NCBI GenBank assembly: GCA_050944685.1
Contig: JBMNRP010000002.1
Coordinates: forward strand, 93,665 to 157,664
Reading direction: 5' to 3'
Length of the DNA: 64,000 bases
Origin: CADBRN01 sp050944685
GTDB taxonomy: Bacteria > Bacillota > Clostridia > Lachnospirales > Lachnospiraceae
Shown here: positions 1 to 7,963 of the stretch, piece by piece
Layout of the letters: each line of letters begins with the position of its first letter
How positions within the stretch are numbered: the stretch's first letter is position 1
Notes under the pieces: model-generated
The model's input: only the letters and a program-made list of their open reading frames with translations
Databases searched by the model: none
Told to the model about the DNA's origin: nothing
Position numbers and translations under genes: made by a program

Positions 1-454
1 CGATCGCCGGTACCTGCCACTTCTTGCCGAATTTATGAATTGCCATCGGGATAACGTAATCCTGTCCATGGCCGTTTACGATGATGATCTTGCGGAATCC
101 GGTGTTCCAGAATCCGGCCAGCATATACATGATATAGTTCGCGAGAACTTCCTCGGGGATCATGATGGTTCCCTTCTGGCCAAGATGATGATACGGATGA
201 GAACCGTACCAGGTCGGCATAGCGACCGTGCATCCGGTCTTCTCAGCGACCTGCTCGCAGAGTCTCGTATCCAGATAGGTATCCTCGCCGTACGGAGCGC
301 TCGGCCCGTGATTCTCGGTGGAGCCGATCGGCATAAGCAGAACATCGTTCTTTTTCAGTCTCTCGGCAACCTCGAGATTGGTCATGTTCTGATAATAAAT
401 ACCATCATCCTTTTCCATGTGGCCGCCGTGTGCAGGAATCGTCCATTTTGACAT
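1..454 (-). CDS. iolN: 3-dehydro-scyllo-inosose hydrolase, creatininase family (partial, C-terminus off left edge)
   Basis: The visible 151 residues are the N-terminal part of a creatininase-fold metal-dependent amidohydrolase. They include a metal-site stretch ENHGPSAPYGED (about residues 47-58) and a second HG motif, VNGHGQD, near residue 135. The gene starts at an ATG behind AAGGAGG and follows iolM by 73 bp. In Thermotoga and many Clostridia the IolM-IolN pair oxidises scyllo-inosose to a diketo-inositol and then cleaves the ring hydrolytically to a keto-hexonate. The family is seen in the sequence; the specific substrate rests on the iolM neighbour. The gene is truncated by the window edge, so C-terminal residues cannot be checked. 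Confidence 0.8.
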   Translation of the reverse strand, partial: MSKWTIPAHGGHMEKDDGIYYQNMTNLEVAERLKKNDVLLMPIGSTENHGPSAPYGEDTYLDTRLCEQVAEKTGCTVAMPTWYGSHPYHHLGQKGTIMIPEEVLANYIMYMLAGFWNTGFRKIIIVNGHGQDYVIPMAIHKFGKKWQVPAI

Positions 455-527
455 GTTAGCAGTACCTCCTTAAAATTTTTATTACTTCAGCAGCCTGTGC
501 GGCTGCGGGAAACCTGAACCGGTCAGA

Positions 528-1706
528 TTATTTCTGGATTCTCGGATACTCGGTGGAGATCAGGACCTTCCCGGACATGACTTTGAAGCCTTCCGCGATG
601 TCTTCCAGATTGAATCTGGCGGTCACCATCTTTCTCATATCGATGCGGCCGTTCGCCATCAGGGAGATGACATCCGGATAGATTCCGCATCCGGACTGTC
701 CGTTGGAACCGCTGATGCGCGCCGCATTCCACTGCCAGTTGAAGATATCGACCGGGGTAATTCCGACCGTGTGACCGATCTGGATGGTCTTGCCGCCGAT
801 CGCAAGAGAATGAGCCATAACCGGATAGGTGAACTTCGTAGCGCCGGCGCACTCTGCGAACAGATCAATTCCGCGGCCGTCAGTCAGCTCCATCAGACAC
901 TCCGCCTCATCCTCAGGGGTCTTGAAGGAAGTCGGATCAATAACGACATCCGCTCCGCACTCTTTCGCAAGTTTGACACGATCCGGAACGCTCTCGACTG
1001 CGATCAGCTTTCCTGCCCCGGAGGTCTTCATCAGCTGGATAGCGGCAAGTCCGATCGGACCGCATCCGAAGATGCAGACATGTCCGCCCGGGCGAACGCC
1101 CTCGCCTCTGACAAACAGGCCGTTGTAGGCGACACCGGTGGGCTCGATCATGGCGCCGAGCTCCATGGCAGTCATCTTGTCTCCTCCGTAGTAATCCGCA
1201 ATGGCATTCAGCGGATAGCAATACTTGGCATCCATCGCAGCGTACTCAGCGAATCCGCCGTCATAAGTCAGACCGGGCTCTTCCAGGTTCTTGCACTGGT
1301 TGAACATTCCGCGTCTGCAGGCGTCGCACTCTCCGCACCAGTGCATCGACTCAACGCTGACCAGATCGCCGACTTTCAGTCTCTTGACATCCTTGCCTAC
1401 CTCAACGATCTCGCCGGCGAACTCATGTCCGGTGATGATCGGATATTTGCTGTGGCCGTCATACATGGTATAGCCCTGATCATCCGTACGAAGCAGATGA
1501 ACATCCGTCCCGCAGATTCCGGCTGCGCCGATTTTGATCAGCACCTGACGGTCGCCGCAGACAGGCATCGGACGGTCCGTAACAGATCCGTGAATATTTT
1601 TCCAGATCTGATTTCCTCGAAGTGCTCTGCCGGTTGTTTTCTCGCGTTCTGACAGCACATAGCCCGGCTTCGGGCAGTGCTCAGCTTCTACATAAAAAGC
1701 TCTCAT
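528..1706 (-). CDS. iolM: scyllo-inosose 3-dehydrogenase (zinc-dependent medium-chain dehydrogenase)
   Basis: A 392-residue zinc alcohol-dehydrogenase-family enzyme. Catalytic zinc ligands sit in ICGTDVH and TGHEF. The structural zinc site is a four-cysteine cluster in CGECDACRRGMFNQC, and the Rossmann motif is FGCGPIGL. The chosen ATG has GGAGG eight bases upstream. Its length, its N-terminal extension before the catalytic domain and its partner iolN match the Thermotoga-type IolM, which oxidises 2-keto-myo-inositol (scyllo-inosose) to a diketo-inositol with NAD. A strong terminator follows iolG upstream and a leader of about 380 bases precedes this gene, so iolMN is probably its own transcription unit. 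An alternative is another polyol or keto-cyclitol dehydrogenase. Confidence 0.8.
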   Translation of the reverse strand: MRAFYVEAEHCPKPGYVLSEREKTTGRALRGNQIWKNIHGSVTDRPMPVCGDRQVLIKIGAAGICGTDVHLLRTDDQGYTMYDGHSKYPIITGHEFAGEIVEVGKDVKRLKVGDLVSVESMHWCGECDACRRGMFNQCKNLEEPGLTYDGGFAEYAAMDAKYCYPLNAIADYYGGDKMTAMELGAMIEPTGVAYNGLFVRGEGVRPGGHVCIFGCGPIGLAAIQLMKTSGAGKLIAVESVPDRVKLAKECGADVVIDPTSFKTPEDEAECLMELTDGRGIDLFAECAGATKFTYPVMAHSLAIGGKTIQIGHTVGITPVDIFNWQWNAARISGSNGQSGCGIYPDVISLMANGRIDMRKMVTARFNLEDIAEGFKVMSGKVLISTEYPRIQK

Positions 1707-2096
1707 CAAGAATACCTCCAACTGTAAACTTGCCCTTTGCCACTTCGTTCAGTGGCCTTTCCCTTAACTGTCTTTTATTATATCGAGTTCCCTTCAGGAA
1801 ACTATATCTTTATTGTTCAATTCATCCCTGAAAAATCGCTGAAATTCCGTGTTTCTTTTTCAAAACATGTATTTCTTGCGCTTTCGGAAAAATTCTTCTT
1901 TGCAAGTTAGACACGAAACCGGATCATACCGGTATAGTCTTAGGTTATTTTTACCAATATAACGAACCGGTCCGGATAGCGAGACAAATAAAAAGGGCGC
2001 CCGGAAATAACCAGAATAGATCTGGTTCCGGATGCCCTTTCACGTGATCAATATTATAAATGTAAACTATTCCCGCAGATCAAACCGCAACAAGGG
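1707..2096 (-). promoter_or_regulatory. iolMN leader/promoter region
   Basis: This gene-free stretch of 390 bases lies between iolG and iolM. Next to iolG it contains a terminator hairpin (separate entry). It then has an AT-rich segment with the short palindrome ATACCGGTAT near 1929-1938, and finally a small hairpin GCCACT/AGTGGC at about 1736-1755, just ahead of the iolM ribosome binding site. I found no convincing -35/-10 pair. The size and structure suggest a separate iolMN promoter with a structured leader, but that is inference. Confidence 0.4.
1989..2038 (-). terminator. Rho-independent terminator after iolG
   Basis: On the minus strand, AAAGGGC-ATCCGGAACCAGA pairs imperfectly with TCTGGTTATTTCCGGGCGCCCTTT, and a T-rich run follows. 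It sits about 60 bases beyond the iolG stop, so iolG transcription should end here and iolMN should be expressed separately. Confidence 0.8.
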
Positions 2097-3119
2097 TCAT
2101 CCTTCGATCTCGTCAAGTTTGACAGGACGTCCCTCATCAAGCGATTTCTTTGCCGCGATGGCAATACGGACCGGCTGCAGACCGTCATTTCCGGTAACCG
2201 GTGTGGGCTTGTCGTTGATCACACAGTCGATGAACTCTTTTTCCTCGGCGATGAACGCGTCGTTGTAACGCTCCAGGAAGAACCAGGTCGGCTTTGCGGA
2301 CTCAACGCCGTCGCCGCTGCTGATGAACGCTTCATTGTTCAAGTCGTTGTTGTCCTGAACACAGCCCTTCTCACAGTGAACTTCCACTCTCTGATCATAT
2401 CCGTACGGAGCCGTGCGGCAGTTATCTATGACACCGATCGCTCCGTTTGCAAATTTCAGGGAAATGATAGCGGTATCAACATCGTCATACTTGGCGTAAT
2501 CCGGGTCCGTCAGAATAGCGCCCATCGCAAATACTTCCGTGACCTCGCTGCCGGAGAGGTAGCGGACCATATCGAAATCATGGATGGTCATATCCTTGAA
2601 GATCCCGCCGGAAACTTTTACATAATCCATCGGCGGTCCTTCCGGATCGCGGGAGGTGACCTTCACGACATACGGTTTTCCGAGTTTTCCGGAAGCAACG
2701 ACGTCACGAACCGCTTTGTGGTTGTGATCGAAACGGCGGACGAATCCGACCTGAAGTTTTACGCCTGCCTTATCGACGGCAGCGAGAGCCTCTTTGATCT
2801 TCGGAATATCCGTATGGATCGGTTTTTCACAGAAGATATCTTTACCGGCGGCCGCTGCCTTCATGATGAACTCAGCATGCGTGTTTGTGGAGGAGCAGAT
2901 AAACACCGCATCCACGTCCGGACTCGAGAAAACTTCCTCCGGATCCTTCGTGCATTTCGGAATGCCGATGCTTTTCGCCCACGCTTCCATCGCGTCGTTC
3001 AGGAACGGATCCGCGAGGATGACGACTTCTGCATCCGGCACGGAGTTCTGAAGATTTGTCCCGTGAAGCTTGCCGATGCGGCCGCCGCCGAGAAGTCCGA
3101 TTCTGATTTTTTTAGACAT
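2097..3119 (-). CDS. iolG: myo-inositol 2-dehydrogenase
   Basis: A 340-residue Gfo/Idh/MocA oxidoreductase. The N-terminal Rossmann motif is GLLGGGRIGKLH, the family signature CEKPIH lies near residue 98, and the catalytic His region is MTIHDFDMVRYL. The length and this pattern match IolG, which oxidises myo-inositol to scyllo-inosose with NAD. It lies directly downstream of iolD-iolB-iolE. The 210 bases before it contain a perfect 15-bp inverted repeat, so it may have its own control. scyllo-Inositol or chiro-inositol activity cannot be excluded from sequence. Confidence 0.85.
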   Translation of the reverse strand: MSKKIRIGLLGGGRIGKLHGTNLQNSVPDAEVVILADPFLNDAMEAWAKSIGIPKCTKDPEEVFSSPDVDAVFICSSTNTHAEFIMKAAAAGKDIFCEKPIHTDIPKIKEALAAVDKAGVKLQVGFVRRFDHNHKAVRDVVASGKLGKPYVVKVTSRDPEGPPMDYVKVSGGIFKDMTIHDFDMVRYLSGSEVTEVFAMGAILTDPDYAKYDDVDTAIISLKFANGAIGVIDNCRTAPYGYDQRVEVHCEKGCVQDNNDLNNEAFISSGDGVESAKPTWFFLERYNDAFIAEEKEFIDCVINDKPTPVTGNDGLQPVRIAIAAKKSLDEGRPVKLDEIEG

Positions 3120-3178
3120 ACCATTACCTCTTTCCCAGAATTATGTAATAAACAACCAGCTTCTATTTATTTTATACT

Positions 3179-3265
3179 ATCTGACGGAAAATACAACAGA
3201 AAAAACTGTTTTCTTGATAATATTTTTATTTTATTACAAACAGTATGCCATATTTTCCGTCAGAT
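3179..3265. repeat. Perfect 15-bp inverted repeat in the iolE-iolG gap
   Basis: ATCTGACGGAAAATA at 3179-3193 is repeated inverted at 3251-3265, separated by 57 AT-rich bases. The spacer includes the small palindrome CAGAAAAAACTG. The pair sits 60-145 bases upstream of iolG. It could be two operator copies around an iolG promoter or a long-loop hairpin in the transcript. No T-run follows on the iolG side, which argues against a plain terminator. Confidence 0.55.
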
Positions 3266-3329
3266 TTTCTATTAGTATTTCTTGCGTAAACTTTTTTCTC
3301 CGGGAAAATTCCATCCGGAAACAACGCCA

Positions 3330-4220
3330 TTAAAGTCCGGTATGCTCGCGGATATACTTTCTCGCCTTCATGGCATACTCAAGCGGATTTGCCTTTGCCG
3401 GATCCTGCTCCGCCTCGACCACGACATACCCTTCGTATCCGGACTGCTCGATGATATCGAAGATCGGCTGGAAATCGACGTCACCGTCGCCCGGCACCGT
3501 GAAGCATCCGTTGCGGACACTTTCCAGGAAACTCCATTTGTTCGCTCTGGACTGCGCCACAACGTCTTTCCGGAGATCCTTCAGGTGGATGTGCGCCGTG
3601 CGGTCAATGTATTTGGAAAGGATTTTCACCGGGTCAATATCCGCGAAAGAGCAGTGACCGGAGTCAAATAAAAGATAGACATCCTCGCTGGTGTTCTCCA
3701 TGAAGCGGTCAATCTCCTCCTCTGTCTGTACGACCGTTCCCATGTGATGATGGAAGCAGAGCTTCATTCCGGCGGCCTTGGCAACCTTGCCCAGTTTATT
3801 CATTCCGGTCGTCAGTCTGTCCCACTCCTCGTCGTTCATCACATACTTTCCCTCGAGGATCGGCTGCGGTTTTCCCTGGATGGAGTAGCTCTGCTCGGAA
3901 GCTCCGATTACCTTCGCTCCGCAGTACTTGATGTAATCGATCTGATCCAGCATCGCTTTCTCGACGACCTCGTAAGGCTCGGTCAGAAGAAGCTGCGTGA
4001 ACCACTGGTTGCAGATCTCCATGCCGCGCAGATCCAGCGCTTTTTTCAGCTCATATTTGTCCTTCGGGTATTTGTTTCCGACTTCCGTTCCGGTGTATCC
4101 CGCAAGAGCCATCTCACTGACAATCTGCTGAAACGTGTTCTCCGCGCCCAGTTCCGGCATGTCATCGTTGCACCAGCCGATCGGTGCCATTCCGAGCTTT
4201 ACCTTGTTTTTGTCTAACAT
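3330..4220 (-). CDS. iolE: inosose dehydratase (2-keto-myo-inositol dehydratase)
   Basis: A 296-residue xylose-isomerase-like TIM barrel of the IolE family. The opening VKLGMAPIGWCNDDMPELG is typical of IolE, and metal-binding residues are expected in the HHHMGT, DSGHCSFA and HIHLKD segments. It removes water from scyllo-inosose to give 3D-(3,5/4)-trihydroxycyclohexane-1,2-dione, the substrate of IolD. The ATG at 4220 is preceded by GGGAGG five bases upstream, which rules out the longer frame. It follows iolB with a 74-bp gap, consistent with an iolD-B-E operon. Confidence 0.9.
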   Translation of the reverse strand: MLDKNKVKLGMAPIGWCNDDMPELGAENTFQQIVSEMALAGYTGTEVGNKYPKDKYELKKALDLRGMEICNQWFTQLLLTEPYEVVEKAMLDQIDYIKYCGAKVIGASEQSYSIQGKPQPILEGKYVMNDEEWDRLTTGMNKLGKVAKAAGMKLCFHHHMGTVVQTEEEIDRFMENTSEDVYLLFDSGHCSFADIDPVKILSKYIDRTAHIHLKDLRKDVVAQSRANKWSFLESVRNGCFTVPGDGDVDFQPIFDIIEQSGYEGYVVVEAEQDPAKANPLEYAMKARKYIREHTGL

Positions 4221-4294
4221 AATTTCCTCCCGTATCATTGTGGATTTATGAGTGTATTCCGGCAAGTGCCGGACAGGTGAAGCGGCCTGCGGAA

Positions 4295-5086
4295 TCAGAA
4301 CTGAGCATCATCCAGCCACAGATACCTCTCGTCTACATTGCGGTCGGTCTGGAGCCACGGATTGCCATCGAAATGGCGGATTGCCCATACCGTGTACATC
4401 TGATATCCCGGGGCAACCGCCTGCGGATGCAGACGATTTTCTGTGATCGTAGAGAAACTGTAATCAACGCTCTTGAATACCTGATCTCCGACGAAGCTGG
4501 CTCCGAATCCCTCCGGACGGTCAAAGCGGAAGAAATACAGTTCCGGCTGCGGATGTCTGTGGGGAAGGTATCCGCTCCAGTTTCCGCGATCGTTCATGAT
4601 CTCTCCCAGAACGAAATTGGACTTCGGATTGATATCATGGTCGACAATGGTATTGACGCGTCGTTTCGCGACATTTCCGTACTTATTGACACCGGAATAC
4701 TTCCACGGGCAGTCCTCCGGGCGATACAGTCTGCCCTCGAATTTATTGTCATTCTTCGCATACTGAACATAAATCTCGATGTCGGACTCCGCCTTGACTG
4801 TGATCTTTTCTCCGCAGCAGACGTGAACGCAGTACGGTCCGTCGGTCCAGATATCTTTCCGGTAGACCGTCTCGGTCTTTCCGTCCCATCCGAACGTCAC
4901 CTTGCCGTTGAAAAGCAGCACAGCGCACTCTTCTCCGTCGCGTCCGTACTCCCGTGTCTCTCCCGCGGGAATGCGATAGATGCGGACATCCATCAGCATA
5001 TCCCGGTACGCGTTATCATACGTGCAGAGAATCATCTCTCCCTTTTCGTCAAACTTCGGATAGCCAAAAAGTTTCTTTTCTTCCAT
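4295..5086 (-). CDS. iolB: 5-deoxy-glucuronate isomerase
   Basis: A 263-residue bicupin protein with the IolB features LPHRHPQPELYFFRFD and a C-terminal QAVAPGYQMYTVWAIRH segment. IolB isomerises 5-deoxy-D-glucuronate, the IolD product, to 2-deoxy-5-keto-D-gluconate. It starts behind GGAGG and lies 28 bp after iolD. The next classical enzymes, IolC kinase and IolJ aldolase, are not in this window, so the route continues elsewhere or beyond the left edge. Confidence 0.9.
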   Translation of the reverse strand: MEEKKLFGYPKFDEKGEMILCTYDNAYRDMLMDVRIYRIPAGETREYGRDGEECAVLLFNGKVTFGWDGKTETVYRKDIWTDGPYCVHVCCGEKITVKAESDIEIYVQYAKNDNKFEGRLYRPEDCPWKYSGVNKYGNVAKRRVNTIVDHDINPKSNFVLGEIMNDRGNWSGYLPHRHPQPELYFFRFDRPEGFGASFVGDQVFKSVDYSFSTITENRLHPQAVAPGYQMYTVWAIRHFDGNPWLQTDRNVDERYLWLDDAQF

Positions 5087-5114
5087 GATCAGAGCCTCCT
5101 GTCATTAAAGCAGA

Positions 5115-7046
5115 TCAATATTTTCTCGCTTCGCTTCTCTTCTCTTTGATATCTTCCCAGGCTTCCCGAACAGCCGGATTCGTGGAGACGTCAGCCAGTC
5201 CGACATTCCACCAGGAACCGTAGCCGTCCGTCATGGTCTTCGGCATAATCTTCAGATCAAACAGGCACGCAACAGTCTGTTTCCTGGAATCAATCAGTGC
5301 ATCGCGAAGTTCTTCAACGCTCTTGCAGGTGTAGGTCTTCATGCCGTATCCTTCACCGATCTTCGCGTAATTCGTCGGAACAAGGTCACCGCACGGCTTC
5401 TTTCCATCCGTGTAACGGAATTCCGTCGCCATGCTTCCGATTCCGTGAGTCATCTCAAGGTTGTTAATGCAGCCGAATCCGCAGTTATCAAAGACGAGGA
5501 TATTCGTCTTTACCTTCTCCTGCATGATGGTTCCCAGCTCACTGCTCAGCATCTGGAATCCGGAATCACCGACTACCGTGTATTCCTCGACATTCGGATC
5601 CGCCATCTTGACGCCCAGGGAAGCTCCGATCTCATAGCCCATGCAGGAATATCCGTACTCTACATGATATCCGCCGCGCTTGTCGGTCTTCCAGACACGC
5701 TGCAGGTCACTCGGCAGCGAACCTCCGGCGGTGACAATAATGTCATCTTTTCCCATAACGGCACGGATGGTAGCAAGAGCCGCCGACTGGGTAAGGGAGG
5801 TTCCATACAGTTTGTAGAACTCCGGAATGGTTCTCGGATCTCTCGCCTTGATGGTCGGCTCGAAGTCCGGTCCTTCACAGACGATGCCTCCCAGACGCTC
5901 CAGCTCGGCATCCCACTCGTCCTTCACTTCTTTGATCTCGGTCGTGTAGGCAGCTTTGTATCCCTTCGCGCGGAGATTCTCGGCAAGAGCGGCAACCGTC
6001 ACCTTCGCGTCGCCGACCGCCTTGACCGCGTCATACTTATAGGCGTGATACCGGTTGTTATTGATGGAAACAAACTTCACGCCCTCTTTCTGGAACAGCC
6101 ACTTGGAGCTGGTCGTGAAATCGGACATTCTGGTTCCGATGGCAATGACGCAGTCCGCGTCTTTTGCAATCTTGTTCGCAGCGGAGGTCCCGGTAACGCC
6201 GATGCCGCCCAGGCAATACGGATGGCTGGACTTGCAGGCGCTCTTTCCTCCCTGGCTTTCGCCGAACGGGATATTGAACTCCTCGCAGAAATTCTCAACC
6301 GTCTCACCGGCCTCGGAGTAGCGTACTCCGCCTCCGACGATCACGAGCGGTTTCTTCGATCCCGCGATGACCTTCGCGACATCCTCGATCTCCTCGGGAA
6401 CCGCCACCGGTCTCGTGATTCTGTGAACTCTCTTTTCAAAGAAGGAATCCGGGAAATCATAGGACTCGCCCTCGACATCCTGCGGAAGAGCGATGCAGAC
6501 GGCGCCGGTCTCTGCCGGATCCGTCAGAACGCGCATGGCGCTGATCAAAGCGGTCATTACCTGTTCCGGTCTCTGAATGCGGTCCCAGTATTTCACAACC
6601 GGTTTAAAAGCGTCGTTCGTGGTCGTCGCCAGGCTGTTGCTCTGCTCAAGCTGCTGCAGAACCGGGTCCGGCTGTCTGGACGCATATGTATCGGCAGGGA
6701 AAACCAGAAGCGGAATATTATTGACTGTCGCCGTAGCGCAGGCAGTTACCATATTGGCAGCTCCCGGTCCTACAGAGGACGAGCAGGCGATGATCTGCTT
6801 TCTGCCGTTCTGCTTGGCAAAAGCTGTCGCGCAGTGGCACATGCCCTGCTCGTTGCGGCCCTGCATTACCTTCAGATTGCCGGGATTAGAATCCAGCGCT
6901 TCTCCCAGGCCGACCGCAATTCCATGTCCGAAAATCGTAAAGAACCCTTTTACAAATTTCGTTTCTACTCCGTCCATAGATACATACTGATTGTCCAGGA
7001 ATTTGACAATCGCCTGAGCCGTAGTCATCCGCGTTCTTTTTTCCAT
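5115..7046 (-). CDS. iolD: 3D-(3,5/4)-trihydroxycyclohexane-1,2-dione acylhydrolase, TPP-dependent
   Basis: A 643-residue thiamine-diphosphate enzyme of the acetolactate-synthase superfamily. It has an N-terminal pyrimidine-binding domain (GRNEQGMCHCATAFAK, about residues 65-80), a central domain and a C-terminal domain with the GDSGFQM TPP-Mg motif. This length and layout are specific to IolD, which opens the cyclohexane ring to 5-deoxy-glucuronate. The start at 7046 is chosen because AAAGGAG lies seven bases upstream; the frame extends further but without a site. It is the first of the iolD-B-E run, 216 bp after the UPF0303 gene. Confidence 0.92.
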   Translation of the reverse strand: MEKRTRMTTAQAIVKFLDNQYVSMDGVETKFVKGFFTIFGHGIAVGLGEALDSNPGNLKVMQGRNEQGMCHCATAFAKQNGRKQIIACSSSVGPGAANMVTACATATVNNIPLLVFPADTYASRQPDPVLQQLEQSNSLATTTNDAFKPVVKYWDRIQRPEQVMTALISAMRVLTDPAETGAVCIALPQDVEGESYDFPDSFFEKRVHRITRPVAVPEEIEDVAKVIAGSKKPLVIVGGGVRYSEAGETVENFCEEFNIPFGESQGGKSACKSSHPYCLGGIGVTGTSAANKIAKDADCVIAIGTRMSDFTTSSKWLFQKEGVKFVSINNNRYHAYKYDAVKAVGDAKVTVAALAENLRAKGYKAAYTTEIKEVKDEWDAELERLGGIVCEGPDFEPTIKARDPRTIPEFYKLYGTSLTQSAALATIRAVMGKDDIIVTAGGSLPSDLQRVWKTDKRGGYHVEYGYSCMGYEIGASLGVKMADPNVEEYTVVGDSGFQMLSSELGTIMQEKVKTNILVFDNCGFGCINNLEMTHGIGSMATEFRYTDGKKPCGDLVPTNYAKIGEGYGMKTYTCKSVEELRDALIDSRKQTVACLFDLKIMPKTMTDGYGSWWNVGLADVSTNPAVREAWEDIKEKRSEARKY

Positions 7047-7262
7047 CTGTTTACTCCTTTCATAACCTTTTGTATCAGATGCCCTTGTGCATTTGCGTGC
7101 TTTGTTATCATACTCATTCATCTTAGCACGCAGGCAGATAAAAATCAAGCGAATCAACATCTTTCCTCAGAAATCCGTCAATTCGCCTAATTTGTTTTCT
7201 CTGTGATTGTGCTATTTTTCGCCCGCCGCCGAAAATAAAGCACGCAAAACGCACGCAACCTT

Positions 7263-7727
7263 TCAGCCCTGATCTTTTTTCAGTGCTTCGAGTCCCCTCA
7301 CGCAGAGCATGTGATCGTCCTCATCCGAGAGCCCGGAGACAACCAGACTTCCGGTCATTCCCGCCCCCCGGACGACAATCGGGAAGCCGCCTCCGTAAAT
7401 CGTATACGATTCGGGAGAGACGATGCGATCTCTGTAAAAGAGATCAAAATCATCGTTGAACTTCTTTTTCATATAGTAGGACGAATGGCAGAACCGTTCG
7501 ACCGTATTCCTCTTCCACCGGATCCAGTCCTCATTCTCCACGGTCGTCTCATTTCCCGCGCAGAAAAACAGCAGACGGCCGTTCTGTTTGACCGAAACAG
7601 AAATTCGATCGGCGTCCTCTCCCGCGAGTCCGTGGACCAGACATCCGAGGCGCCAGGCATCTTCAGCAGTAAAATGGTCCAGCACAGAAGCTTCCTCCTG
7701 AGCCTGAATATCTTCCAGTGTCAGCAT
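7263..7727 (-). CDS. UPF0303 / GlcG-HbpS-like (heme-degrading domain) small protein
   Basis: A 154-residue protein of the UPF0303 group, related to the GlcG/HbpS fold. The family pattern appears in the central VERFCHSSYYMKKKF segment and the C-terminal YGGGFPIVVRGAGMTGSLVVSGL. No catalytic role is established for this group; similar proteins occur beside sugar-acid, inositol and glycolate catabolism genes. It begins behind GGGAGG, directly after a transcribed terminator-like hairpin, and precedes iolD, so it looks like the first gene of the iolD-B-E unit. I assign the family only. Confidence 0.7.
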   Translation of the reverse strand: MLTLEDIQAQEEASVLDHFTAEDAWRLGCLVHGLAGEDADRISVSVKQNGRLLFFCAGNETTVENEDWIRWKRNTVERFCHSSYYMKKKFNDDFDLFYRDRIVSPESYTIYGGGFPIVVRGAGMTGSLVVSGLSDEDDHMLCVRGLEALKKDQG

Positions 7728-7745
7728 GATTATTCCCTCCTTCCG

Positions 7746-7820
7746 AAAAAAACAGGACTGCCGTAACTTCAGTTTTTCCGCGGTGCATCCATCACTGCGG
7801 AAAATTCACAGCAGTCCTGT
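7746..7820 (-). terminator. Leader hairpin with T-run directly before the UPF0303-iolD unit (attenuator candidate)
   Basis: On the minus strand the RNA would fold with an outer stem ACAGGACTGC/GCAGTCCTGT and an inner stem TTTTCCGC/GCGGAAAA, then seven T residues at 7752-7746. The ribosome binding site of the UPF0303 gene lies about ten bases further. A good extended -10 element sits just upstream, so this hairpin would begin at the very 5' end of the transcript. It can serve as a terminator for the upstream gene and as an attenuator for the iol unit. Confidence 0.75.
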
Positions 7821-7822
7821 AT

Positions 7823-7831
7823 ATTATATCA
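7823..7831 (-). promoter_or_regulatory. Extended -10 promoter for UPF0303-iolDBE
   Basis: The minus strand reads TGATATAAT, an extended -10 element with a perfect TATAAT. No good -35 is seen, which is usual for extended -10 promoters. Transcription would start about at 7816, at the base of the leader hairpin. Confidence 0.6.
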
Positions 7832-7963
7832 TAATCTGCTTTCCGGAAAAAAGACCGTCACGATAGAAACGGAAAACGCCCGCATCGGAACAAATCCGCA
7901 GTTTGAAAAAATGGGCAGGTGGGAAAGAAAGCAATGTCCGGATTGCAGATTAAGATGTCCGGT

